Shown: positions 57,178 to 64,000 of the stretch, piece after piece
Position numbering within the stretch: the stretch's first letter is position 1
Layout: every line of letters begins with the position of its first letter
Assembly: GCA_947471745.1 (NCBI GenBank)
Contig: CANJKZ010000540.1
Coordinates: 62,001-126,000 of the forward strand
Length of the DNA: 64,000 nt
Direction: 5' to 3'
From: Closterium sp. Naga37s-1
Lineage: Eukaryota > Streptophyta > Zygnematophyceae > Desmidiales > Closteriaceae
Notes under the pieces: generated by a model
The model's input: the letters and a program-made list of their open reading frames with translations, nothing else
Databases searched by the model: none
Told to the model about the DNA's origin: nothing
Translations under genes and position numbers: made by a program

Positions 57178-60100
57178 TGTGCATGCAGCTGTCTGCATAA
57201 AATGATGACATAACTCAATTCGATTACCCCCTGCCTTTTTCACTTCGCTTCTCTCCTTCACATGTTCACCACAGGGAGCATCACCAGCAGCAGCAGCAGC
57301 GGCAGCAGAAGGGGAAGGAGTGGGGGAGGAGGGCGGAGAGGAGGGGGGAGTGGCGGTGGACCGTGAGGACGCCCTGCGAGTGCTCGTGGACAACCGCCTG
57401 GGCGCCCCTCTCTATGCACGCTCCGCCAAGGACGCCTTCGCGCATCTCTACACGCTGCCGCCCGCCCACACGTCGTCCGTGCCGCTGCCGCCCTTCCAGT
57501 TCCCCGACATGCTGCGCCCCTCCGCCCCTGCCGGTACAGGCGGCAAGCGCCGGCGCAGCACACGGCGCTTCATGGCTCTGCGCCTCATTGAGGGGCTGGT
57601 GAGGCAAACGGGGGGGGTTGGGGAGGCGGGCTAGAGGGGCTGGTGAGGCGGGCTGGGGGGCCTGGTGAGGCTACATGGAGGGTATGGAGATATGGGAGAT
57701 GCTGGATGGAAGTGCGTATGGGGCCCTGGCCCGGTGGCGGGTTGCTTACACACTCACTCGCCACACTCCTCTTGCCCTGGTCCGTCCTGCCCCACCAAGC
57801 TCTCCCCCCTCGTCCTTACAGCCACCATGCACACCTACCACCCTTTTGTGCCGCCCGAATGACTGTGTGACGGCAGGACCTGCCGGGCAGCGAGTTGAAC
57901 GGGGAGGACTTCATCTGCAAGCTGCGCGTGGCGGAGGCGGGCGCACAGCCGCTGGCCAAGGGGCAGCAGCTGCCACAGACTGCCCGGTCGCGCGCCATTC
58001 GCCCCGCAGGGGGACTGGCATGCCCCCATGGGCGCGAGGGCATGGGGTGTGCTATGCCACTAGGAGAGGTGCAGGGCGGAGCGGGAGAGGGCGGGAGAGC
58101 AAAGCTGTGGCGAGTGCAGTGGAACGAGGTGTTTGTATTCGAAGTGCCGGCCCAGGTATGTGTCTCTGCTTGCATATGCATGACTGCACGCATGCACATC
58201 ACTGAAATCATGCTTGTAATTCTGATGGGACTTTCTGTGTGCGCATATTTTCATGGAACGTATGTGCTGGTCCTCCCCTGTCCTGGCCACCTGTGTGCAT
58301 GTTGCCGTGCACTCACCTCTCCCTGCATGCTGCTGTGTGCCGTGTGTGCTCCCCCTCCTCCTCCCTCCCCCCCCCCTTGTGTTACGGGGCATGGCATGGC
58401 ATGGCATGGTGTGGGTGCGCGGGTGGGCGCAGAAGGAGTCACGGCTTGAGGTGGTGGTGAGCAACCAGGCAGCCAATGCGGGGCGAGGGGCCACGGTGGG
58501 CACGGCGGCTGTGCCCATGACTGCTGCTGCCGCGCCCACCCTCTCCGACTGGGCTGCTGTCACGGACGCCCTCGGCATTGGCGGCCTCTCCCCCGCCTCC
58601 CAAGCCACTCAGCACACCCTGGTGCTGCAGCCGCCCAAGAGGAAGCAGCAGCAGCAACAACATCATCATCAGCAGCAGGTATGACATGAGGAATCTGAGA
58701 TTGGTGCACGTTGGACAGGCATCTAACTTGTGCTCACTTGCCGTTTCCCTCTCCACGCGCCATCACCCGCCACCTGCTGCCCGTGCGTGCACAGGCCTCG
58801 CCTCGCCTGCGCATCGCAACCGTCTTCTTCACAGTCGGCCCCAGCGGCCATCTGCTGGCCCACCAGCAGCAGCAAGAGCAGGCAGTGGCGGAGGCGGGGC
58901 AGGAGCAGCCGGACTGTTTGATCCAGCTGGCGTGCCGCCCGGACGGCGAGTGGTGTTGGGTGCGCTCCATGGCCGGCATCATGACGCTGGCGCTCGCCCT
59001 GGAGGGGCGGCCCGTGGCGGCGGAGCTGGGGGTGCGGGGGGGACTCAAGTGCGTCACGCTGCGCTCGCTGGTGCTGCTGCGCAACGCCACGGACGCGCCC
59101 GTGGACGTGTGTGTGTGCCCCTTCGTGCTGCTTGACTTTGCAGACGAGGACGCGGAGGAGGAGGTGGAGGAGGAGAGGTACGAGAACCAGCGCTACCAGC
59201 CCATGCTGGGGTGGGGCTCGCTGTGGCCCGGCCACTTCATGCCCGGCGACCCGGCGCGCTTCTCAGCGCTGGACCTCTCCCACGCGTGCCAGGACCTGCC
59301 AGAGGCGTGTCCGCGTGGGTGGGCGTGGGTGGGCGCGTGGCACCGCGACCCGGCAGCACCCGGCGATGTGGAGGGGTGGCTGTATGCGCCGGACTTCCGC
59401 TCGCTGGCGTCGCCCGACGCACTGGCGAATGTGGCGCACAGCAAGGGCCCCTTCGACTTTGTGCGCCGCCGCCGCTTCACGCGCACAAGGCGCCGCCTGC
59501 CACGCCCGTCGGGTGCGCCCAAGGAGCACGTGCGCACGACACTGGGGACACTGGCTCCTGGGGACTCCCTGTCGCTTCCCTGGGGCTGCCTCTCCCCTGG
59601 CTCCGACTGGTGCCTGCAGGTTCGGCCAAAGGCTGCTGCAGGCTCGGCAGGCAGCAGCAAAGGAAGTGAGAAGTACGGGTGGAGCCGGCTGGTGCCTGGG
59701 GCGCCGGGCAACGGCGGAGAGGGCAGCGCAGGGGTGGGCAGCAGGGCGGAGGCGGCGCGGCGGCAGCAGCTGGCGACGGCGTTTGTGCTGCCGGACCTGA
59801 TGCGGGCGGCGTCGTGGGAGAAGGGCGGCAAGCGCGAGGAGCTGCTGCAGTGCCGCGGCACGCGTGGGTGCTGGTGGTTCTGCCTGGAGGCCGATGGGGT
59901 GAAGCTGCAGGGGGGGGAGGGCGTGGGGGCGGCGGGGGTGGTGGACTGGCGGGTGACGCTGCGGGCGCCAGTGCAGCTGGAGAACCGGCTTCCGTGCAGC
60001 GCAGAGTACTTTGTGTGGGAGAAGCCCAGCAGCAGCGCGGCCCAGGGGGTGGGCAGCATGGTGGGCATGGGGGGTGCGTCACGGTCGGTGGCACGGCAGC

Positions 60101-63100
60101 ACGGAGTGGTGGGGCCAGGCGAGGCGGTGTATGCATACAGCATTGACATCCGCTGCCCTGTGCTGCTCTCCTGGCTGCCTCAGGGCGGCTGGAAGCAGGA
60201 GAAGGTGAGTGCAGCGCCGCTGCCCTTGCTGCCCATGATTTGTCCATCTTGTGCTCTTTGGGTTGCACTCCGCATGCAACCCGCTCTGTCTGTGGGTGCG
60301 TGGGTGCGCACTCAACCCACATGCTGCACACACTTCCTCCCACCCCCCCCCTCTGAGAACACAGGACGCGGTGCTGCTGTGGGACCCGCTCACCCACGAG
60401 GTGCCGGGGGGCTTCTGGATGACCAACGTGCAGAACAAGCGGTGAGCGCAGAGGGGGGCAGGCAGAGCAAGCGGTGAGAGGGGGGGCATGCAGAGGAAGC
60501 AATGGGAGGAGGGGGGAAGGCACATTGGTGAGGTGTGCTTGAGTGGTAGAATGGCACACAGGCGATGCGTCCATTGCACCTTGCAACTTGCGGCTTGCAG
60601 CTTGCAGCGGGCTCATTCGCTGCACCGAGCCACCTGTGCGCCCCTCCCCCCACCCTGCAGGCGGCTGCACGTGAATCTGGAGGTGAGTGGCGGGGCATCA
60701 GAGGCATCAGCGAGGGTGGTGCGGGTGTTTGTGCCCTTCTGGCTCGCCAACCACTCCTCCATGCCCCTCGCCTGCCGCATTGTCGAGATCGAACCCCCCC
60801 CGGGCGCCACAGCAGCAGCGGCGGCAGCAGCGGAGTCGCTGTGGCAGATGCCCACGCGCTCCCTCTCCTCGCGCGCGCTCAGCCTCACCGCCTCCGCCAG
60901 CACGCGCGAGGCCGTGGCAGCGGCGGTGGCGCCGGCGGTGGCGGCGGTGGGGGCGAGCAAGGTGGTGCGAAGCCTGGAGGACATCGAGGAGGCGCCGCAG
61001 CAGCAGGCGGTGATGCTGTCGCTGCCCTCCGTGGCCAACGTGGGGCTGGCCGTGGCGCTCTCCAAGGGGGGCGTCTTCAGCTCCGCCATCCCCCTCACCG
61101 CCTTCCAGGACAAGGTGCAATTGGCCCCCCCCCATGTCACACAAAAGACAATTTGGACAAGTCGTGCTTCGGAGGGTGGTCTCTGGCTGTTTTTGCCCAC
61201 GTGATTGCCTGCATGGAAACACCTTTTTTAACTTCCGTCTCAACACAGTATGTGCTTACTCTCCCTTCCCTCAACTCCTTTCTTGCTTTCACCTGCCCTC
61301 CCCCCCTCCCACCCTTCCCCCCCCTCGCTCTTCCCTGCGCCATGCATGTCCTCCCTGGGGGGCGGGAGCAGATGGAGCGGGCGGACCTCAAGGCGGTGGA
61401 CGCAGCAGGCAGTTATCTGCGCCTCTCACTGTCCCTCGACATGTCCTCGCTGCGCTACGAAGGCACCAAGGTACCGCCCCCCCCTTACCCCCACCCTCTT
61501 CACGTGCACCACATGCCTCTCTGCATGCCTCTCCGCCTGCTGCACTCACCTCCTCCACGCAATGTACTCGCCCTCACGCTCCACCCAATCACAACCGTGT
61601 GCATCCCTGCGCACTCCCATGCGTGTGTTTGTTTGTGTGTGTGCGCGCGCGTGCGTGGTGCTGGCTGGCAGGTGATTCGCCTGCAGCCGCACACGGTGTT
61701 CTCCAACCACACGGGGCGGCCGCTGCACATCAGGCAGGCGGGCGGCAACATCGTCCGACACCTGGCACCTGCTGATTCGATGAAGCCCATTGTGTGGGAG
61801 TCCATCTGGCTGGCTGAACACTTGCAGGTGGGTGCCACATGGGCAGTGTGTGCATGCTGTGTGATGAGCGCATTGTGGCGTGGTGTCTACCGGGTGTCAT
61901 ATCATGTTTGTGCCATGTGGGTGGCTCCTAGATCTCATGTGTCAGTGCCTTAACTCCCTCCCTTGTGCCCCCCGTGTCCCTGCGTTTCTTCTCCTCTGCC
62001 CTCATTTGCACCGTCACATCCGTCTCCCTCCCCGTGTCCCACTCCCACTCCCACCCTCAGGTGCGCATCGACGGCTGTGATTGGAGCCGCTCATTCTCAA
62101 TCGACGGCGACGGCAGTGTCTTCGTTGTTATGCGCCACGCCGTGCAACCCAGCCGCCCACCCTCCATAGGGCGGGCGGCATGGGACGGCAGTGGGCGGCG
62201 GGGGCGGGAGCTGCTGCTGGCGGATGTGGTGGATGGCGCCAGTGCATGCCGCTACCACGTCGTCTTCACACTCGCTCCCCCCTATGGGCCCTACAAGTCA
62301 GTGCCCCCCTGCATGTTCCTTACATCTCATCTCACTTCAACTTCCGGTGTTCAACAAACTGTTTCTCTAGTTAAGGTTCACTCAGTTATTGTGCTTTCGG
62401 CTATTGCTTAGCTATCTCCTTATATCTGAGATGCGCTACCAATCCACTTCCCCCCTGCCCGCCTTGCACAGATTTCCCCTCATGTCAATCCGCACCTCCC
62501 TCTCGCCCGCACCCCTCCCCCCTCAGGATAGAGAACCGCTCGCAGCTGTTCCCGGTGCGGTACCGGCAGGCGGGGGCAGGGGACGACGCGTGGGAGGCGC
62601 TGCAGGTGGGGGCGGCCAAGTCGTTTGCATGGGAGGAGGGCCGCGGGCTGCGCCTGCTGGAGCTCATGGTGGACGGCGCATACTCCTCCACGGCACGCCG
62701 CGTCGCCATTGACGACCCTGCCGTGCTCGAGCCCGCCACCAACGCATCTGGCCGCCCCGTCGCGCCGCTGCTCGTCACCATCGCCAGGGAGCCAGCGCCG
62801 TCGGGCGGGGGGTGCGTGATGCGCGTGTGCCTGCACGACTGGCGCCCCTCCGATCCCTCCCTCGTGCACCTCGCGCTCTCCCTCACGCCCTCCTCCCTCC
62901 TCACTGCCCCTCCCCCCGCCCTCACGGTGGGGAGCGAGGGGGCCAGCGCGGTGGCGACAGCGGAGGGGGCGGGGGGCGGAGGGGAGCGGCGGGTGGTGGT
63001 GGTGGTGGAGGTGGAGGAGTGCGGCGTGTCGGTGGTGGACGCCACCCCCGAGGAGCTGCTCTACATCTCCATGACCGGCGCCCTCCTCTCCCTCGACTCC

Positions 63101-63653
63101 ACCTCTCCCACCTCTGCCCGCCCAGGCACCTCGGGGGGAAGTGGTGTGAGCCGGGTGAAGCTGCAGGTGGGGCATCTGCAGATCGACAACCAGCTGGCTG
63201 TGACGGCCATGCCCGTGTTGCTGGCACCTGAGGATCCACCTGGGGTGGTGCAGCCGTACGTGCTGAAGCTGACTGTGGCAATGCGCCCGGCACGGGACGA
63301 GGATGAGCAGTCCTTCCCCTACATCGGCTTGCAGGTACCGCCTCGTCCCCTCACACATGCCCCCATGCCATCATCTTCTGTATTGTCTTCCTGAGCTCTT
63401 GCCTTGCCCTCGTGCATGGCCCCATCAGCCACGCTCGCCTGCTGAAGGCGGCACACTCAACCAGCCATGTGGTGCCCTTCCCCCTCCCCCATCCCCCCCC
63501 GTCCTGGCAGCTACCGAGTGCGGCATGGCTGGTGAACATCCACGAGCCAATCATCTGGCGTCTCGCCGACATGGTCAAGCGCCTCTCCGCCCACCGCCTT
63601 GACGCCCCCGCGCTCCCCACCTCCGTCTCCCTTGATCCGCGCGTGCACGTTGG
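34517..63653 (+). CDS. VPS13: VPS13-type bridge-like lipid transfer protein, 3' end outside window
   Basis: Fifty-four exons modelled here total 13025 nt (4341 codons + 2 nt), and every intron is GT-AG and frame-consistent. VPS13 proteins are rod-like bridges with a hydrophobic groove that move phospholipids in bulk between membranes at contact sites. The N-terminal chorein region takes lipid and adaptors bind the VAB region. The domain order here (chorein, PH-like at about 880-980, Vps62-like WRP...GYxxLGD repeats at about 2300-2700, C2 at about 3040-3210, VAB-like region after 3215) is that of the plant VPS13M type. The model stops before the C-terminal ATG2_C/DH-PH-like part. No frameshift or stop was found in 29 kb, so the gene looks functional. 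Exons are listed in the block entries. Confidence 0.9.
34582..34763 (+). promoter_or_regulatory. Two exact 17-bp G-box elements in VPS13 intron 1
   Basis: TTCACGTGACGCCAACC occurs at 34582-34598 and again at 34747-34763. It contains the G-box/E-box CACGTG and nine of ten bases of the palindrome GTCACGTGAC. A regulatory role is inferred only from the motif, the exact repetition and the first-intron position. Confidence 0.35.
35500..36015 (+). repeat. Degenerate 10-bp repeat in VPS13 intron 3
   Basis: Variants of ATAATGTGCC recur throughout, perfect at 35910-35950 and decayed elsewhere. The intron ends in a GGTGCGGTGCCATGC repeat near 36261-36306 that runs up to the acceptor. Confidence 0.8.
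38381..38500 (+). repeat. 40-bp x3 repeat across exon 10 donor
   Basis: The unit CAGCTGGGGCAGGTGGCGCT plus CACTCTCTCACAGGTCAGTG contains the last 33 nt of exon 10 and the donor. GT donors are at 38414, 38454 and 38494. Only the first keeps the phase required by exon 11, because 40 is not a multiple of three. Confidence 0.95.
39581..42022 (+). repeat. 37-bp minisatellite, 66 perfect copies, VPS13 intron 13
   Basis: The unit begins AATCCACATCTCATCCTTGC and ends TGTCCGTGTGCCAACCC. (41986-39581)/37 is exactly 65, so copy 66 ends at 42022. A diverged partial copy follows (AATTCACCTCTCATCCTG). Since 37 is not a multiple of three and the unit has no stop in any forward frame, ORFs of 800-950 codons appear in all three plus frames; they are not genes. 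The array lies wholly within the intron between exons 13 and 14. Confidence 0.98.
42078..44873 (+). CDS. VPS13: VPS13 exons 14-20: RBG repeats
   Basis: Exons: 42078-42426, 42689-42802, 43066-43161, 43366-43433, 43834-43957, 44239-44475, 44622-44873. Codons about 465-878. Family landmarks: LSAEEWEKIEELV, HPIDEHLDW and LSPCHVT, ALETAAALQ, RFSIDLDVDAPKVAIP, LLLDFGHFTLKT and MMVEHPSYPTTRI. The acidic Gly/Glu-rich start of exon 14 precedes the conserved helix. No catalytic residues are expected, since the protein acts as a lipid conduit. Confidence 0.88.
42612..42650 (+). repeat. (GT)n microsatellite, intron 14
   Basis: About 15 GT dinucleotides with a few G interruptions. Confidence 0.95.
44455..44510 (+). 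repeat. 26-bp x2 repeat across exon 19 donor
   Basis: CTCTCTGCTGTGCTGCACCAG plus GTGGG is repeated, giving donors at 44476 and 44502. The first is in phase with exon 20. Confidence 0.9.
44852..45095 (+). repeat. 35-bp repeat across exon 20 donor, seven donors
   Basis: The unit GTGAGAGATGGGATGTGTGC plus CTGCTGCAGTGGACG recurs. Donors fall at 44874, 44909, 44944, 44979, 45014, 45049 and 45089, the last after a 5-bp insertion. The unit holds the last 18 nt of exon 20 (TGCCTGCTGCAGTGGACG). Confidence 0.95.
45287..46016 (+). CDS. VPS13: VPS13 exons 21-23: PH-like domain
   Basis: Exons: 45287-45393, 45583-45682, 45918-46016; codons about 879-980. The pattern WVPYWAALVGPTLYLLDHPE, then IALAARG, VVLRLKSE and HWAARLTTALYHAS, is a PH fold: strand-rich with a C-terminal amphipathic helix carrying the conserved Trp. 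Plant VPS13M proteins have a PH domain inserted here, whereas SHRUBBY-type VPS13S lacks it. It probably binds phosphoinositides or protein. The exon 21 start (CGC after CAG) is chosen for phase. Confidence 0.78.
46263..53159 (+). CDS. VPS13: VPS13 exons 24-35: central RBG bridge
   Basis: Exons: 46263-46532, 46744-47634, 47797-48267, 48979-49110, 49460-49573, 49936-50126, 50339-50450, 50836-50979, 51166-51594, 51774-52496, 52683-52886 (or from 52662, also in frame), 53056-53159. Codons about 981-2242. Landmarks: EFLLSPTSSGASTP, ATLEFFCNR, LPSYTGVDTQ-like end of exon 25, DDDYEGFEYSIDGKLSAV, RFVQE, LRDLFKKLPTY, VEYRTTSAREMEV, GVDEYEYDGCG and IVVGNGKHLRLKN. Exon 25 encodes a poly-Ala run and a long acidic linker, exon 32 a Pro/Ser-rich linker. 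Confidence 0.86.
46954..46990 (+). repeat. Coding GCT repeat, poly-Ala in VPS13 exon 25
   Basis: A run of GCT/GCA codons encodes about ten alanines inside the acidic linker, a likely length-variable coding microsatellite. Similar Ala codons occur in exon 44 and a Gln/His run in exon 46. Confidence 0.9.
48241..48869 (+). repeat. 32-bp array across exon 26 donor, 19 donors
   Basis: The unit GTGAGCAGGAGAGGCTGAGC plus GTGCAGGTCAAG is repeated with no visible change. Donors lie every 32 bp from 48268 to 48844 (18 intervals). The repeated part holds the last 24 nt of exon 26 (GAGAGGCTGAGCGTGCAGGTCAAG). It ends abruptly at the non-repeated intron. Confidence 0.97.
49655..49774 (+). pseudogene. Dead duplicate of VPS13 exon 29 and its acceptor
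   Basis: The segment parallels 49832-49999: the same TGCTTGTGCTTTGCA start, pyrimidine tract and TTCATGGCGTACTTCT. The copy has CAC where the real acceptor has CAG, TAG in place of TGG, and several other changes. It cannot be spliced or read as a functional exon. Confidence 0.8.
50430..50700 (+). repeat. 22-bp array across exon 30 donor, about 12 copies
   Basis: The unit GTGAGATGTGATTACAGTGG plus AG holds the last 17 nt of exon 30. Donors run from 50451 to 50693 in steps of 22. One copy has ATGAG instead of GTGAG and two are otherwise diverged. Confidence 0.95.
51568..51675 (+). repeat. 27-bp array across exon 32 donor, in-frame unit
   Basis: The unit GTCAGCCACTCCCTCGCCCT plus GCTGCAG follows the exon end TCCCTCGCCCTGCTGCAG. 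Donors are at 51595, 51622 and 51649. As 27 is a multiple of three, alternative donors would add nine (VSHSLALLQ) or eighteen residues without a shift. Confidence 0.93.
53140..53250 (+). repeat. 28-bp array across exon 35 donor, four donors
   Basis: The unit GTGAGTGCTGCTTTGACGTC plus AGCCTGCT recurs. Donors are at 53160, 53188, 53216 and 53244. Only the first suits the phase of exon 36. Confidence 0.95.
53519..57089 (+). CDS. VPS13: VPS13 exons 36-43: Vps62-like region
   Basis: Exons: 53519-53808, 53944-54055, 54259-54588, 54803-55297, 55455-55785, 56053-56211, 56501-56664, 56903-57089. Codons about 2242-2931. The motif W-(R/L)-P-x-A-P-x-GY-x-x-LG recurs: LWRPCAPAGYAILGDC, WLPLAPPGYAALGCV, FWRPAAVPGYAMLGDC and WFPLAPPGYVALGCV. 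This is the Vps62/DUF946-like repeat known from plant VPS13M proteins. Exons 42-43 carry HGRPHALNAVVLTS and WEPLLEPFDSIFK, conserved before the C2 domain. Several introns end in long C/T tracts. Confidence 0.88.
55786..55862 (+). repeat. 14-bp repeat after exon 40 donor
   Basis: GTGGGAGTGGGGCG is repeated about five times from just inside intron 40. Each unit begins with a GT resembling the true donor (55786), but no exon sequence is included. Confidence 0.85.
56218..56355 (+). repeat. CCCTCCCTGCCCCT-type pyrimidine repeat, intron 41
   Basis: Imperfect tandem C/T repeats fill the first 140 bp of the intron. Confidence 0.85.
57125..57170 (+). repeat. (GC)n(GT)n microsatellite, intron 43
   Basis: About 8 GC units are followed by about 14 GT units, a Z-DNA-prone alternating purine-pyrimidine tract. 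Confidence 0.95.
57275..58678 (+). CDS. VPS13: VPS13 exons 44-46: C2 domain region
   Basis: Exons: 57275-57598, 57877-58155, 58433-58678. Codons about 2932-3214. Exon 44 has VLVDNRLGAPLYARS, the adaptor-like strand before C2, after a poly-Ala/acidic stretch. Exon 45 reads LPGSELNGEDFICKLRV and then WNEVFVFEVPAQ, the start and the WNExFxF strand of a C2 domain. Exon 46 adds SRLEVVVSNQA. A C2 is typical of plant VPS13M and may bind acidic membranes. The long insert between the two C2 halves lacks obvious calcium-ligand Asp residues, so calcium dependence is uncertain. Confidence 0.83.
57590..57670 (+). repeat. Imperfect repeats at exon 44 donor
   Basis: The exon end GGGGCTG followed by GTGAGGC is seen again near 57633-57645 and in altered form (GGCCTGGTGAGGC) near 57660. 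Spacing is irregular. Confidence 0.75.
58795..63653 (+). CDS. VPS13: VPS13 exons 47-54: VAB-like region and following, to window end
   Basis: Exons: 58795-60204 (470 codons, the largest), 60365-60441, 60661-61114, 61372-61470, 61672-61827, 62061-62296, 62527-63334, 63511-63653. Codons about 3215-4341. Landmarks: LSLPWGCLSPGSDWCLQVRPK, LENRLPCSAEYFVWEK, RQHGVVGPGEAVYAYSIDIRCP and GFWMTNVQNKRRLHVNLEV (SHR-BD/VAB-type adaptor binding), then RVFVPFWLANHS, LQPHTVFSNHTGRPL, IENRSQLFPVRYRQAG, LQIDNQLAVTAMPVLL and VNIHEPIIWRLADMV. The next intron runs off the window; the C-terminal membrane-binding part is missing. Confidence 0.88.
60430..60485 (+). repeat. 32-bp x2 repeat at exon 48 donor
   Basis: GCAGAACAAGCG|GTGAGCGCAG is followed 32 bp later by GCAGAGCAAGCG|GTGAGAG. 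Donors are at 60442 and 60474. The copies are imperfect. Confidence 0.8.
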
Positions 63654-63679
63654 GTGAGAGCAGCGCACATGTTGGGTAT

Positions 63680-64000
63680 TCACGTCCCACATCATGCACG
63701 TCCCACATCATTCACGTCCCACATCATGCACGACCCACATCATGCACGTCCCACATCATGCACGACCCACATCATGCACGTCCCACATCATGCACGACTC
63801 ACATCATGCACGACTCACATCATTCACGTCCCACATCATTCACGTCCCACATCATGCACGTCCCACATCATGCACGACTCACATGATGCACGACTCACAT
63901 CATGCACGTCCCACATCATGCACGTCCCACATCATGCACGTCCCACATCATGCACGACTCACATCATGCACGACTCACATCATTCACGTCCCACATCATT
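63680..64000 (+). repeat. 16-bp minisatellite, at least 20 copies, runs off window
   Basis: CACGTCCCACATCATG and variants with CGACTC, CGACCC or a final T alternate in the intron after exon 54. Near the start of the intron, exon-end-like GCACATGTTGGG|TATTCAC echoes the true junction GCACGTTGG|GTGAGAG. Confidence 0.95.

Noticed and set aside
58711-60477. Single-exon gene of 588 codons
   Set aside because: It is VPS13 exon 47 with intron read-through at both ends; splice sites and frame join it to exons 46 and 48.
1-64000. tRNA, rRNA or snRNA genes
   Set aside because: No cloverleaf, rRNA core or snRNA motif was noticed on reading; a covariance-model search would be needed to exclude small ones.

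Overview
This window is nuclear DNA of a eukaryote of the green lineage. It has spliced genes with GT-AG introns, four plant-type Ty1/Copia retrotransposons primed by an initiator-Met-tRNA-like site, and a very large VPS13 gene whose first residues (MFEAH) and domain order (chorein N-terminus, PH-like insert, Vps62-like repeats, C2, VAB-like region) follow the land-plant VPS13M type. High GC, GC-rich third positions and dense minisatellites suggest an alga, possibly a streptophyte, but the species cannot be fixed from the sequence.

Layout. (1) 1-6787: Copia element E1; the window opens inside its 5' LTR. (2) 6788-30278: a nest. The oldest layer (E0) is a decayed antisense Copia pol, seen at 6788-7428 and 22113-22624. 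E2 (7434-22107, TSD GGACT) inserted into E0. E3 (10176-17514, TSD GCTGC), a near-identical relative with identical LTRs, then inserted into the gag-pol ORF of E2. E4 (22630-30273, TSD GAAGG, identical LTRs, one nonsense codon in integrase) inserted separately into E0. (3) 30279-34516: intergenic DNA with a GTCGAC-rich stretch and a 24-bp repeat, a 1.5-kb non-autonomous LTR element E5 (31645-33158, TSD AATTT) whose PBS and polypurine tract match the E2-E4 family, a 0.9-kb AT-rich stretch packed with TCAGA/TCTGA, and a short coding relic. (4) 34517-63653 and beyond: VPS13 on the + strand. I modelled 54 exons by hand; every junction keeps frame, giving 4341 codons plus 2 nt before the window ends. 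About the last 400 residues expected for the family are missing.

The most unusual signal is in VPS13. In about ten introns a short tandem array begins exactly at the 5' splice site, and its unit contains the end of the exon plus the GT donor, so the donor is repeated 2 to 19 times (after exons 10, 19, 20, 26, 30, 32, 35, 44, 48, and weakly 40). Intron 13 also carries 66 uninterrupted copies of a 37-bp unit.

The retroelements supply their own gag, protease, integrase, reverse transcriptase and RNase H. E3 looks intact and could act in trans on E5 and on the broken E2 and E4. VPS13 is a housekeeping bridge-type lipid transporter and is functionally unrelated to the elements upstream of it.
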